The notes beneath the pieces were generated by a model. That model saw only the letters and a program-made list of their open reading frames with translations, had not been told where the DNA came from and did not search any database. A stretch of DNA of 58,699 nucleotides from Brachyspira sp. (GTDB taxonomy: Bacteria; Spirochaetota; Brachyspiria; Brachyspirales; Brachyspiraceae): positions 1 to 58,699 of the forward strand of contig NZ_JARHYI010000017.1 in assembly GCF_029258575.1 (NCBI RefSeq). The letters run 5' to 3'. The first letter of the stretch is position 1; every line of letters begins with the position of its first letter. The position numbers and the translations under genes are program-made. This document shows, piece after piece, positions 10,422 to 19,942 of this stretch.

Positions 10422-11696
10422 TTAAAATCTTACCTTTACAGAATTAGCATGTGCTTCTAAACTTTCATTTTCAGCAAAATTGATTACATTATTTTTCACT
10501 TTGCTTAATGCATCTTTAGTGTAGTATGTGATGTATGATTTTTTTATAAAGTCATCTACAGATAAAGGAGAAGCGAATTTAGCAGTTCCGCTTGTAGGTA
10601 TAACATGATTAGCACCAGATAAATAATCTCCTAATGCTTCAGGTGTATAATCTCCCAAAAATATTGAACCTGCATTTTTTATTTTGCTTAAAACAGAGAA
10701 AGGATCTTTTATACTTATCTCCAAATGTTCTGGAGCTATTTCATTGCTTATATATATTGCTTCGTCTATAGTTTCTGTTATTATTATTCTTCCGTTATTT
10801 TCTATAGATTCTATAGCTATATCTTTGCGGCTTAATTTCTCTAATTGTTTATATAATTCATCTTTAGTTTTTTCTGCTATAGATTTTGAAGTTGTTATTA
10901 ATATACTTGAAGCTAATTTATCATGTTCAGCCTGTGCGAGCATATCTGAAGCTATATGTATATGATTTGCTGTTTCATCTGCTATTATCAATACTTCGCT
11001 TGGTCCTGCCACCATATCAATAGATACTTCTCCGTACACTAATCTTTTAGCCATAGCAACATATATATTTCCTGGTCCAACTATTTTATATACTTTAGGT
11101 ATAGATTCAGTACCATAACTTAAAGCTGCTATTACCTGAGCACCGCCTATTTTAAATATTTTATTTACTCCAGCTATCTTTGCTGCTGCTAATATATTAT
11201 CATTTATTTTACCTTCTTTGTTTGGAGGAGATACTAATATTATTTCACTTACTCCTGCCACTTTAGCAGGTATAACATTCATAAGCACGGTTGAAGGGTA
11301 AACAGCTGTGCCTCCGGGTATATATACTCCTACTTTCTCTATTGGATTTATTATCTGACCCATTACAATGCCGTCTTCTTCATTCGTTATGAAACTGTTT
11401 CTTAATTGTTTTTTATGGAATTTTTCTATATTGTTATAAGCTAATTTTAATGTTTCTTTAAACTTATCATCAATTTTATTGTATGCTTCCTTTATTTCTT
11501 TTTCGCTTACTTCTAAATTATCTATTTCAGCATTATCAAACATCTTTGAATATTTTTTTAAAGCACTATCACCATTTTTTTTCACTTCTTCAAGTATAGT
11601 CTTTACTTTTTCATTAACATCATCATGGCTGAATTGACTTCTCAATAATATATAATCTAATGATTTGCATTCTTTATAATTAATTATTTTTATCAC
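10422..11696 (-). CDS. hisD: Histidinol dehydrogenase
   Basis: Catalyses the last two steps of histidine synthesis, the NAD-dependent oxidation of L-histidinol to L-histidine. The 424 residues match the family length. Visible are the substrate/NAD region [13 protein letters not shown], the zinc-site AQAEHD, the conserved catalytic region PEHLEI, and the C-terminal GANHVIPT with its His. The start is GTG (11694-11696) with AAGGAAAA just upstream. It lies 10 bp after hisG and is clearly in the same transcript. No other downstream his gene is in the window, so the pathway genes are scattered in this genome. Confidence 0.95.
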   Translation of the reverse strand: MIKIINYKECKSLDYILLRSQFSHDDVNEKVKTILEEVKKNGDSALKKYSKMFDNAEIDNLEVSEKEIKEAYNKIDDKFKETLKLAYNNIEKFHKKQLRNSFITNEEDGIVMGQIINPIEKVGVYIPGGTAVYPSTVLMNVIPAKVAGVSEIILVSPPNKEGKINDNILAAAKIAGVNKIFKIGGAQVIAALSYGTESIPKVYKIVGPGNIYVAMAKRLVYGEVSIDMVAGPSEVLIIADETANHIHIASDMLAQAEHDKLASSILITTSKSIAEKTKDELYKQLEKLSRKDIAIESIENNGRIIITETIDEAIYISNEIAPEHLEISIKDPFSVLSKIKNAGSIFLGDYTPEALGDYLSGANHVIPTSGTAKFASPLSVDDFIKKSYITYYTKDALSKVKNNVINFAENESLEAHANSVKVRF

Positions 11697-11706
11697 AATA
11701 TTTTCC

Positions 11707-12327
11707 TTATAAAACTTCTTCTATACTTTTTACTATGGTTTTTATCAATTCATTTTTAAATTTATAACTTACTTTATTTACTATTAGTCTTGCACTTATA
11801 TAATCAATAATCTCTTTTATAATAGTTAAATTATTTTCTTTTAAAGTGCTTCCTGTTTCTACTATATCAACTATAATATCTGATAAATTTAGTATAGGAG
11901 CTAATTCTATAGATCCGTTTAACTTTATTATTTCAACATCACAGTTTATTGAATTAAAATAATTCTTTGATATATTAACATATTTTGTAGCAACTCTTAA
12001 TCTTCTCTCAATATCCTCTTTATATCCCTGAACAGAAGCCATACAAACTCGGCATTTACCAAATTTCAAATCAAGAAGTTCATAAATATCATGATTATTT
12101 TCAAGCAGTATATCCTTTCCAACAATTCCTATATCAGCAACACCTTTTTCAACATATATACCAACATCTGAAGGCTTTACTATCAAATATCTTACATTTT
12201 TTTCTTTATTTTCAAATACTAATTTTCTATTATCTTCTAATAATTCTTTATTTTCATAACCTATTTTTTCAAAGAGAGTATAAACTTTATTTACTAATCT
12301 TCCTTTAGGCAATGCTATATTAATCAT
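11707..12327 (-). CDS. hisG: ATP phosphoribosyltransferase, short (catalytic) form
   Basis: First step of histidine synthesis: ATP plus PRPP gives phosphoribosyl-ATP. The 206 residues correspond to the short HisG form, which lacks the C-terminal regulatory domain and needs HisZ. The start is typical (INIALPKGRL), and the PRPP loop reads DIVETGSTLKENNL near residue 155. A hisZ gene lies upstream on the same strand (12904-14010), consistent with a HisG-HisZ hetero-octamer. The intervening 576 bp carries a small gene on the opposite strand, so hisG may have its own promoter. Confidence 0.95.
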   Translation of the reverse strand: MINIALPKGRLVNKVYTLFEKIGYENKELLEDNRKLVFENKEKNVRYLIVKPSDVGIYVEKGVADIGIVGKDILLENNHDIYELLDLKFGKCRVCMASVQGYKEDIERRLRVATKYVNISKNYFNSINCDVEIIKLNGSIELAPILNLSDIIVDIVETGSTLKENNLTIIKEIIDYISARLIVNKVSYKFKNELIKTIVKSIEEVL

Positions 12328-12559
12328 ATTCTTAATCTTTTTATTAAATTTTTTAAATTATTATAATATAATAAAATATTTTTTCAAATAGTAATGTAGT
12401 AAAAAATATATTACTTTATTTGTATTTATTGTAATTTAATTTGATTAAGAATGATATTTTATTTAAAATACATAATATGAAATATATTGTAAAAAATGTA
12501 TGATATTTCAAGTGATAATGTGAAAATATTATAGTTAAATAATATTTTTGTATCTTTTC

Positions 12560-12587
12560 TTGACAATTGGAACATGATTTATATACT
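12560..12587 (+). promoter_or_regulatory. Sigma-70 promoter of the 42-residue gene
   Basis: TTGACA (12560-12565), a 16-bp spacer, then TATACT (12582-12587). The transcription start would be near 12595, leaving a short leader with AAGGGG (12598-12603) before ATG 12611. It is one of the best promoters in the window, which suggests that the small gene is strongly expressed. Confidence 0.7.
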
Positions 12588-12610
12588 GTTTAAATGTAAG
12601 GGGTACTTAT

Positions 12611-12739
12611 ATGTCAGCTAAAAAAACTAAAAAATTACAAAATTCGGCTATTATGTCAACAGAACATAAACTTGATGACGGTACAGTTGTAAAAATTAAT
12701 CCTACAGTTACGAGAATAGTATTATTTGATAATAAATAA
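12611..12739 (+). CDS. Small basic protein of 42 residues, unknown function
   Basis: The frame MSAKKTKKLQNSAIMSTEHK, then LDDGTVVKINPTVTRIVLFD and a short end, has a ribosome binding site (AAGGGG) 7 bp upstream and a near-consensus promoter. I do not recognise it. The first 12 residues are Lys-rich, while the C-terminal half alternates hydrophobic and polar residues like a small beta-sheet. There is no signal peptide or membrane segment. It sits alone on the plus strand between hisZ and hisG, which both run the other way. The good expression signals make it a real gene in my view. A role in nucleic-acid or ribosome binding is only a guess from its charge. Confidence 0.65.
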   Translation: MSAKKTKKLQNSAIMSTEHKLDDGTVVKINPTVTRIVLFDNK

Positions 12740-12903
12740 TTATATTCAATTATTATTGTCAGCGTAAATTCAATTATTATTCTTTGTCTGTTTGTTTTAG
12801 TATAAAAATTGTATGCTGATTATTAAATATATTTTTAGTATATTAATAAAGCATGTCAATTTTTACCATAAAACAGATTTTAGAGTTTATTGATTTTTAA
12901 TAT

Positions 12904-14010
12904 TTAAGTTTTTAAATTATCATTTTCAAATATATACTTTTCTTTATAATTATAATCTGTATTATAATTATCACTATATATTTCTGTTCTTACTTTCTTT
13001 CCTTTTTTTATAAAGCTTTGTACTTGATTTAATAAAATTTTTTCATCTCCGCTTTTGTATAGTATAAGTATATCGAAGTCATAATCATTTTTAGAAATGT
13101 TTCCTGTATATAATTTATCCATATAAACTGCAAATCCTATAGCATTTTTTTTATTTTCTTCATTTGCAGTATGTGCATTGAATTTTGCAAGAAGTTTATC
13201 ATATCTTCCGCCTGATATAACGGCATCATTATTTCCTTTTATATATCCTTTGAAAATTATTCCATTATAATAACCAAGTTTACTTTCTATTGAGAAGTCT
13301 AGAAATATTTTATCGAAGTTATCATAATTCTCAAATACTGCTGACAGACTTTTTAATTCATTAAAAGCCTTTTGCATTTTTTCATTAATGATTATATTTT
13401 CTATTTTTTTTAATACATTTATATAATTTCCGCATAAGTCTATCAATGATATAATATTGTCAGTATATTTTTCATTTATATTATTTGATATTAATGCTTT
13501 TTGTAAATCATGTTTATTTTTGCTGTATATAAAATTGAGTATTTCAAGTTTTTTATCTTCATCTAAATTAAGCTCGTCTATCAAAGCGAACATAAAATCT
13601 ATACTTGATATTTCTAATATATATTCATCGTTTATAGATTTTAAACTATCTATTGCCATGCTAATAATTTCTAAATTTGAATAAGTACTTAAAGTTCCAA
13701 TTATCTCAACGCCTATTTGCTGTATTTCTTCATATTCATTTGATACATTATTTATTTTGTAAATATCTTCTATATAATAAATTTTTTTAGTATATTTATC
13801 ATTATCTTTCAAAACTTTTTTTACTATTGATAATGTAACATCTGGTCTTAATGATTGTAAATTTCCATTTAAATTCATAAAAGTTAATATATGTTCAGTT
13901 TGAAGAAAATCTTTATAATTATTGTATAAATTATAATCTTCAAATTTACTTAATTTAATTTTTTTATATCCGTATTGTTCGTATATATTTGCTAATTCAG
14001 ATGCTGTCAT
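12904..14010 (-). CDS. hisZ: ATP phosphoribosyltransferase regulatory subunit
   Basis: HisZ is a histidyl-tRNA-synthetase-like protein without synthetase activity that completes short-form HisG and senses histidine. The 368 residues carry the class II synthetase core (motif 2-like LRPDVTLSI near residue 55, and a motif 3 region VISGGRYDKLLAKF) but no anticodon-binding domain, which separates it from HisS (over 400 residues). The presence of short HisG nearby makes the assignment firm. Its start lies 158 bp from the divergent RNase gene. Confidence 0.88.
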   Translation of the reverse strand: MTASELANIYEQYGYKKIKLSKFEDYNLYNNYKDFLQTEHILTFMNLNGNLQSLRPDVTLSIVKKVLKDNDKYTKKIYYIEDIYKINNVSNEYEEIQQIGVEIIGTLSTYSNLEIISMAIDSLKSINDEYILEISSIDFMFALIDELNLDEDKKLEILNFIYSKNKHDLQKALISNNINEKYTDNIISLIDLCGNYINVLKKIENIIINEKMQKAFNELKSLSAVFENYDNFDKIFLDFSIESKLGYYNGIIFKGYIKGNNDAVISGGRYDKLLAKFNAHTANEENKKNAIGFAVYMDKLYTGNISKNDYDFDILILYKSGDEKILLNQVQSFIKKGKKVRTEIYSDNYNTDYNYKEKYIFENDNLKT

Positions 14011-14174
14011 AATTGATTCTTCTTTATTGTTTTAATTTAAAAAAATAGTTTAAACATGTCTATTATAATATAAAAAATAAAAATCACCATATACAAAATT
14101 AAAAATCATATTTTAGTTTGAAATAAGTATAAAAAAAGTATATTATAATAAAAATTTATTTTTTAGGAATGTTT

Positions 14175-15926
14175 ATGAAAACATCGGAAGAGCTGATAAA
14201 AAAATTGATGAAAAATCAAATGGATTATAACATATTCATAAAGTTTAATTCAAAAACTGCTATAGAAAAAACTTCTCTTACAAATTTGATAAGAAAAGCA
14301 ATAAGCAGTGGATATATAGAAAAAACAGATGGAAATTTACTCAGGGTTACTAAAGAAGGCAGACAATATATAAATAAATTGGAGGGAAAAGATGAAGCTC
14401 CTAAAACTGTCAAATCTGTGAGAATAAATGTTAATCCGAAAGATGCTAAATTAGATTCTCAAATTATAGCCAAAGCATATAATATAAAATTGGATTTTAA
14501 TGAAGATATTTTAAAATCAGCCTGCGATATAAATAATAATGCGGATTTTAGTAATATAGAAGAAGATAGAATAGATTTAAGAGATATAAAAACTATCACT
14601 ATAGACAGTGAAAGTTCAAAAGATTTAGATGATGCTTTCAGTATAGAAAAATTAGATAATTGTATTTATAAAGTATATGTTCATATTTCTGATGTAAGTC
14701 ATTTTATAGAACTTGATTCTCCTTTGGATTTGGAGGCTAGAAAGAGAGGAAATTCAACCTATTTAATTGATGCAGTTTATAATATGTTTCCAGAAATTTT
14801 ATCTAATAATATAATTTCTTTGAATGAGAATGCTGATAGATTTGCTTTAACTTTAATTTGCGAAATAAATAATGATGGGGAAATATTATCTTCATCTGTA
14901 TATAAGAGTATTATCAAATCGTATAGGAAACTGTCGTATGATTATGCAGAAAAGCTTATAAAGAAAGAAGAGAGTGATGATAATTGGCTTTTAGAATTAA
15001 TTGATAATGCGTTGAATATAAAAAATATTTTGTATAAGAAGAGAAAAGAGGGAAGGGGAGTAGAATTTGATAATCAGGACATAAAAATACTTCTTAATGA
15101 TGACGGTATGCCTACGGAGTTTTATGCAGAAGAGAAGAAAGAATCTATGTCTATAATAGAGGAATTAATGCTTCTTGCTAACAGTCAAATAGCTGAAAAA
15201 TTATCTGTTTATGACGGAGTTATATATCGTTATCATGGACTTCCAGATGAGTATAGATTCAATAATTTTAATATTTTAGCTCATAATAAAGGTTATGATT
15301 TGAAGAAAAATACTGACGGCTCTTATGATATAAAAGGGTTTATTGATAATATAAAAGGAAAACAAGAGGAGAATTTGCTTATACCAGTTCTTCTTCGTTC
15401 TATGACTCCTTCATCTTACAGTATAGTAAATAAAAGTCATTTCGGTTTGGGGCTTGATTACTATACTTATTTCACTTCTCCTATAAGAAGATATTCGGAT
15501 TTACTTATACATAGAATAGTTAAAGATACTATTTTATCAGGTAAAAATTCAAATTCTATAGATGAAAAATTAAAAAACATATGTAAGGATTCTATTGAAA
15601 GTTTATCATTACTTGATAAAACATCAAAGAAGGCTGAAAAATATATTATACAAATAAAAGCAGCCAGATACATGAAAGATAGGCTTGGAGATGAGTATTA
15701 TGGTATTATAAGCTCTATAAATCAAAAGGGTATATATGTTGAGATAGAAGGTTTAGAAATAGAAGGTTTTATAGAGGCAACTTATGTGGGGTCAAACTAC
15801 AGATTCTATCAGGATATGCAAAGTGTATATGTGGATAAGATAAAAGCTTATGAATTAGGAGATAGGGTGAAGGTATTAGTTGCCAGTGCTAATGTAGAGA
15901 ATGGTAAAATATTCTTTTCTTTATGA
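14175..15926 (+). CDS. rnr: RNase R/RNase II family 3'-5' exoribonuclease
   Basis: Processive 3'-5' exoribonuclease acting in RNA decay and quality control. ATG 14175 is preferred over ATG 14169 because TAGGA (14164-14168) abuts the first and is correctly spaced for the second. The 583-residue protein has an N-terminal winged-helix region (about 1-60), the RNB catalytic domain with the acidic cluster DSESSKDLDDAFS near residues 144-156, and a C-terminal S1 domain (GIISSINQKGIYVEI). At 583 residues it is short for RNase R (often 650-800): the basic tail and one cold-shock domain seem reduced. RNase II-like is an alternative name. Confidence 0.88.
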   Translation: MKTSEELIKKLMKNQMDYNIFIKFNSKTAIEKTSLTNLIRKAISSGYIEKTDGNLLRVTKEGRQYINKLEGKDEAPKTVKSVRINVNPKDAKLDSQIIAKAYNIKLDFNEDILKSACDINNNADFSNIEEDRIDLRDIKTITIDSESSKDLDDAFSIEKLDNCIYKVYVHISDVSHFIELDSPLDLEARKRGNSTYLIDAVYNMFPEILSNNIISLNENADRFALTLICEINNDGEILSSSVYKSIIKSYRKLSYDYAEKLIKKEESDDNWLLELIDNALNIKNILYKKRKEGRGVEFDNQDIKILLNDDGMPTEFYAEEKKESMSIIEELMLLANSQIAEKLSVYDGVIYRYHGLPDEYRFNNFNILAHNKGYDLKKNTDGSYDIKGFIDNIKGKQEENLLIPVLLRSMTPSSYSIVNKSHFGLGLDYYTYFTSPIRRYSDLLIHRIVKDTILSGKNSNSIDEKLKNICKDSIESLSLLDKTSKKAEKYIIQIKAARYMKDRLGDEYYGIISSINQKGIYVEIEGLEIEGFIEATYVGSNYRFYQDMQSVYVDKIKAYELGDRVKVLVASANVENGKIFFSL

Positions 15927-16244
15927 AATTTTCAAATTGTAAAATAAAAATTTAAACGCACGGTTGATAGATTTTGTTATATAAAAAATTAAATTATATA
16001 TAAAGTGATATATAGCATTTAGTGATGCGTGTGGGAATAACCGCAACAAATTTAAAAAAATCTAGGGTGGGTATTAGAATTTCTGTTTTAAGTAAAAAAG
16101 AAACGTATATTTAAATTGCATATAAGTATAAAAAGTATTGAGGGCGGGGTATTAATATATACTCCGTTTATAACAAAATATATTTTTCTTTACTAAATTA
16201 AGAAATATATAGTTTTAATATAAAATATATAATTAGGATATACT
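15927..16244. other. Gene-free stretch with dyads; possible dispersed repeat or ncRNA
   Basis: No gene is visible in these 318 bp. Several short complementary blocks are present: CGGTT (15961-15965) with AACCG (16039-16043), TTTGTT with AACAAA shortly after each, a small ATATAT hairpin between, and GGGGTAT...ATACTCC near 16146-16166. G-rich words (TAGGGTGGGTATTAG and GGGCGGGGTATTAATATA) stand out against the AT-rich background. This looks like a structured or repeated intergenic element. No promoter, terminator or known RNA family was recognised. Confidence 0.4.
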
Positions 16245-16697
16245 ATGAAAAAAATATTCAAGCTTTGTTATTTATTTATGTTTTTATTTATTATTTCATG
16301 TTCGAGTAATTTTAATCCAAATGAGAATATAAATAACTTATTCAATATGGTAAATGCTGAAAGAAGAAAAGCTGGTAAATCTGATTTAATTTATGACAGT
16401 AAAATAAGCGAAGCAGCATATATTAGAGCTAAAGAAATATCAGGACCTGATAGTTTTTCTCATCACAGACCTAATGGTACTCTTTATGTAACAGTTTTTG
16501 ATGAACTTCATATAAGTTATAGTTTGACTGTGGAAAATATAGCTGGAGGTCATCGTAATGCAAATGAAGTAATGAAAGACTGGATGAATTCTAAAGGTCA
16601 TAAATCAAATATACTTAGTAATAAGTATAAAAAAATAGGAATCGCAGTATACAATAAAAATGGTACTTTATATTGGGTTCAGTTATTTTCAAATTAA
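16245..16697 (+). CDS. CAP/SCP-domain lipoprotein
   Basis: The 150-residue protein begins with a lipoprotein signal peptide (hydrophobic stretch then FIISC, with Cys at residue 19) and continues as a CAP (SCP/PR1) domain. The family hallmarks are a His pair region FSHHRPNGT (about residues 78-86), ENIAGG, and WMNSKGHKSNIL with the conserved Gly-His. Bacterial CAP proteins are exported, and their function is poorly known (lipid, glycan or metal binding, or protease-like). It would sit in the periplasm, anchored to a membrane. It is a single gene that converges on the DUF2726 pair, with only 11 bp between the stops. Confidence 0.85.
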   Translation: MKKIFKLCYLFMFLFIISCSSNFNPNENINNLFNMVNAERRKAGKSDLIYDSKISEAAYIRAKEISGPDSFSHHRPNGTLYVTVFDELHISYSLTVENIAGGHRNANEVMKDWMNSKGHKSNILSNKYKKIGIAVYNKNGTLYWVQLFSN

Positions 16698-16708
16698 AAC
16701 TTATTATT

Positions 16709-17353
16709 TTATACCGTTAAATTTGATTCTATATTGTATAAATACTCTTCTAATTTTTTATCATCTATAAATTTACTGGTAGTTTTTATATCTTCTTCTT
16801 TTATGATAAAATACTTCATACCAGATTTATTTATTAACTTCTCTTTTATAAGATCATTATTTTTTATTTTTTCTTTCATATCTGCAGTATTTCCGAAATG
16901 TCCTGCTCCGTTATATTCTATCACTGCTATAGGTTCATTTATTTTATCACCTCTTTTATGGGTTATTAAAAAATCGCAGTAGAAATCTCTGAAAGTTTTC
17001 CATACTTCAGTATTTTCTTCAGCATCTAAAAATGCTTTGAATGATACTTGCTTATAAATATTATAATCTTTAAATACTTTTAGTATAGAATAAAATATTT
17101 TTGTTTCTTCTATATTCATAATCTTTTTTATGGATATTTCTCCATTATTCATATTTTCAAGTCTTTGTTCTGTTATATCTTTTTTTATTTCCTTATTATA
17201 TTTTTTATATTTATTGTAATTCTTATAATAATATTTTCTTTTTTTATATCTTTTATATCCTCTATATCCTTTGTAATTTCCTGTATAATTTACTGATTTA
17301 GATAATATAACAATAATTGAAACTAATATTATTGCTATGAGTAATAAAGCCAT
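16709..17353 (-). CDS. Membrane-anchored DUF2726 protein (copy 1)
   Basis: The 214 residues comprise an N-terminal membrane helix (about 3-20), a Tyr/Lys-rich linker (about 25-55) and a DUF2726 domain (about 80-205). The domain pattern DFLITHK...IAVIEYNG.GHFG...ND.IKEKL...G resembles the D...(E)x(N/K) core of PD-(D/E)XK nuclease-like folds. The family has no established function; membrane orientation would place the domain in the cytoplasm. It lies 14 bp after its paralogue (17368-18015), with AAGGAG before its start, so the two are one transcript. They arose by tandem duplication: the two domains share most residues. Confidence 0.75.
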   Translation of the reverse strand: MALLLIAIILVSIIVILSKSVNYTGNYKGYRGYKRYKKRKYYYKNYNKYKKYNKEIKKDITEQRLENMNNGEISIKKIMNIEETKIFYSILKVFKDYNIYKQVSFKAFLDAEENTEVWKTFRDFYCDFLITHKRGDKINEPIAVIEYNGAGHFGNTADMKEKIKNNDLIKEKLINKSGMKYFIIKEEDIKTTSKFIDDKKLEEYLYNIESNLTV

Positions 17354-17367
17354 AAATTATTATCTCC

Positions 17368-18015
17368 TTAATTTTGTTTAGTTAATATATCATTAATATT
17401 TTTGAGGCAGGCATTTAATTGTCTTTCATCTATTAAACCTGATTTCATTTTTATATCTAAATCTTTGAGTATAAAATATTTAAGTCCTATTTTATTAAAA
17501 AGTTTTTCTCTAATCATATCATTATCAGATACCCTTTTTCTTTTTTTATCAGTATCGCCAAAATGTCCTCCACCATGATATTCTATAACTGCGGCAGGCT
17601 CGTTCATTCTGCTTCCGTTTTTGTATGTTATTAAAAAATCGCAGTAAAAATCTCTAAAAGTTTTCCAAGAAGCTGTATTCTCTTCTCCCTTTAAAAAAGC
17701 TCTGAAAGAAACTTGAGGATTTATATTATAATTATCAAATACTTTTACCATAGAATAAAATATTTTCATTTCTTCTATATTCATAATTTTTTTTGTTTTT
17801 ATGCTTCCGCTTTCCATATATTTTAATCTTTGCTCGGTTATTGCATTTAGTTTATATTCATCTTCATTTTCATCGCTGATGTTATTGTTATAATCATGTA
17901 TTTCATTATTATATTCTTCTTTTGAAGATTCAGGTGTTTTTTTTATTTTATAGAAAAGTATTAAATATAATATTATAGCAGATACAATTGCCATAGCTAT
18001 TATAATTTCAGTCAT
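17368..18015 (-). CDS. Membrane-anchored DUF2726 protein (copy 2)
   Basis: Paralogue of the next gene downstream, with the same plan in 215 residues: one N-terminal membrane helix (about 4-24), an acidic Asn/Asp/Glu-rich linker instead of the basic one in copy 1, and the DUF2726 domain (EQRLKYMESG, FRDFYCDFLI, AAVIEYHGGGHFG). AAAAGGA lies before ATG. The opposite charge of the two linkers is the main difference between the copies. The nuclease-like core residues (Asp in CDFLI, Glu in VIEY) are kept in both. Function unknown. Confidence 0.75.
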   Translation of the reverse strand: MTEIIIAMAIVSAIILYLILFYKIKKTPESSKEEYNNEIHDYNNNISDENEDEYKLNAITEQRLKYMESGSIKTKKIMNIEEMKIFYSMVKVFDNYNINPQVSFRAFLKGEENTASWKTFRDFYCDFLITYKNGSRMNEPAAVIEYHGGGHFGDTDKKRKRVSDNDMIREKLFNKIGLKYFILKDLDIKMKSGLIDERQLNACLKNINDILTKQN

Positions 18016-18201
18016 AATAAATCCTTTTAATTTAATATTTACTAGTATATAAAAAATAATATGCTATTCAATATAATTTTATTTTGAAAAGCAGTAAAAA
18101 CTCTATGAATATGAACTATAGTGGTATTTTAAAAATTTTTTTGATATTTTTATATAAAAAAACATGAGTATTGTATTATATGTTTGATTATGTTTTATTA
18201 T

Positions 18202-18879
18202 TTATCTATTTAAAATTGATTTTATTTCATTTTCAGACAAATGTATAAACTCTTTTTCTTTTAAGTCATTCAGTAAAATATTAGCTATTCTAAGTCTTTT
18301 TAGTATTATAACTTCAAAACCTACTTTTTGGCACATTCTTCTTATTTGTCTATTTTTGCCCTCTGTAAGTATTATATTAAACGAATTTTTATTTATTCTC
18401 TTTATTTTTGCAGGCTTTAATTTTTGTCCGTCCAAAGAAATTCCATATTCAAGTTTTTTTAATGCTCCGTCAGGTATATTATCATTAACTTTTACATAGT
18501 ATTCTTTTTCGCAATTAGTATTTTCTCCTATAATTTTTTTAGCAAATACTCCATCATTAGTAAGAATTATAAGCCCCTTACTGTCTTTGTCTAATCTTCC
18601 CACAGGATATATATCATTGAAATCATTTTTTACCAAATCATATATAGGTTTTCCCTCTTTTTTATTTGATGATACAACATAACCTACAGGCTTATTTAAT
18701 TTTATATATATTTTATTTTCTTTATCTATATTGCATTCAACTTTATCATTTTCATCCACTTGAGTTGCTGGATTATTTATTATTTCTCCATTAACCTTAA
18801 CATATCCATTTTGAATAAGCCTATCTGCTTCTCTTCTGCTTGCTATATTTAATGAAGCTATATATTTATTTAATCTCAT
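18202..18879 (-). CDS. Pseudouridine synthase, RsuA/RluB family
   Basis: Converts a specific uridine of rRNA to pseudouridine. The 225 residues begin with an S4 RNA-binding domain (about 1-60, RLNKYIASLNIASRREADRL) and continue with the catalytic domain containing GRLDKDSKGLIILTNDG, whose Asp is the catalytic nucleophile, and the C-terminal TEGKNRQIRRMCQKVG motif. The motifs fit the RsuA/RluB/RluE/RluF branch; the exact rRNA target cannot be deduced. A single gene with about 190 AT-rich bases on either side and no recognisable operon partner. Confidence 0.9.
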   Translation of the reverse strand: MRLNKYIASLNIASRREADRLIQNGYVKVNGEIINNPATQVDENDKVECNIDKENKIYIKLNKPVGYVVSSNKKEGKPIYDLVKNDFNDIYPVGRLDKDSKGLIILTNDGVFAKKIIGENTNCEKEYYVKVNDNIPDGALKKLEYGISLDGQKLKPAKIKRINKNSFNIILTEGKNRQIRRMCQKVGFEVIILKRLRIANILLNDLKEKEFIHLSENEIKSILNR

Positions 18880-19011
18880 TTTTATTCTTTAATGTATAAA
18901 TTTGTTTATATATAGTAACATAATATAATTTTTAATCAAATTTTCCTAATAATTACTAAAATTATTGTTTTATGATATCGATATAATATATGAGAATTTT
19001 ATATTTTATAG

Positions 19012-19040
19012 TTGACAATTTTTGTTGATTATAATATAAT
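19012..19040 (+). promoter_or_regulatory. Consensus sigma-70 promoter of the flaA pair
   Basis: TTGACA (19012-19017), a 17-bp spacer and TATAAT (19035-19040), a perfect match to the sigma-70 consensus. A second TATAAT overlaps at 19030-19035. It drives the two FlaA-type genes after a leader of about 50 nt carrying AAGGAG. That the flagellar sheath genes use a housekeeping-type promoter and not a sigma-28 type is known for spirochaete flaA genes. Confidence 0.8.
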
Positions 19041-19095
19041 TGTGCTAAGTTATTGGATATAATTGCTTAGCTATAAATATTAAGGAGAGTGCGCT

Positions 19096-19923
19096 ATGAA
19101 ATTCTATAGAAGTACGAGAGATTTTTCTCGCTACCTCATAATCATTTGTCTATTCATTAGCATATGTACAGCTGCTGTCTATGGACAAACTTCTAGTGTT
19201 TATATGGAAACTAGACTACTTTACAACTTTGAAACATTAGATGAATGGCAGCCTATATCAAATGCTAGTCGCTTTATGTTCAGAGGTGATAGAACAAATG
19301 AAAATGGAGTTGTAATGAAATATCCTAATATGAGATTATTCGCTACAAAGCCATATGGTATGGGTAACCAAAGTTATAATTCAACTAATTCATTATCAGT
19401 AAGTGTTTCTTTTTTTAGAAAATCTTATAACTTTTTTGATTTAGTCCCAACAGTACAGAAAATCATACCAGGTAAAGCTCAGACTTTTGACATTTGGGTA
19501 TGGGGTGGTAATTATGACTATACTATGGAAATGATATTTGAAGATTATCTTGGTTATACTTATACATTGCCTTTAGGATCAATAAGATATATAGGTTGGA
19601 GAAATATGAGTACAGCAGTACCATCATTTATTCCTCAAGAAGAGCCTTATGTTCCTAGAGCTAAAGGTTTAAGATTTATGAATTTCCGTTTCTGGTCATC
19701 ACCAGAGGAAAGAGCTGATAACTTTGTAGTTTTATTGGACTATTTCCAGACAGTTACAGATACATTTAGAGAAGCTTATGACGGTTCTGATATAGAAACT
19801 ACATTAGGTCAGGAAGTAGGTGGAAGATCTTCTGAACAATATACAGAAGGTGGAGCTAAAGTAGTAGGTGAAGGCGACGGAGCAGAAACTACTACAGAAC
19901 AGTCTCAAGAAGCGCAACAATAA
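19096..19923 (+). CDS. FlaA-family periplasmic flagellar filament sheath protein (1)
   Basis: Outer-layer protein of the periplasmic flagellar filament of spirochaetes, which surrounds the FlaB core. The 275 residues include a signal peptide with a charged n-region and hydrophobic core (about 14-31, cleaved near VYG-Q). The FlaA fold follows, shown by an N-terminal YNFETLDEW, a central IWVWGGNYDYTMEM and a C-terminal VVLLDYFQTVTDTF. The last 35 residues are low-complexity Gly/Glu/Thr/Gln, as in described FlaA1 of Brachyspira. AAGGAG is 8 bp before ATG. Brachyspira has several flaA genes and I cannot say which number this is. It is cotranscribed with the next gene. Confidence 0.85.
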   Translation: MKFYRSTRDFSRYLIIICLFISICTAAVYGQTSSVYMETRLLYNFETLDEWQPISNASRFMFRGDRTNENGVVMKYPNMRLFATKPYGMGNQSYNSTNSLSVSVSFFRKSYNFFDLVPTVQKIIPGKAQTFDIWVWGGNYDYTMEMIFEDYLGYTYTLPLGSIRYIGWRNMSTAVPSFIPQEEPYVPRAKGLRFMNFRFWSSPEERADNFVVLLDYFQTVTDTFREAYDGSDIETTLGQEVGGRSSEQYTEGGAKVVGEGDGAETTTEQSQEAQQ

Positions 19924-19942
19924 GGTATAAGTAAGGAGAAGA

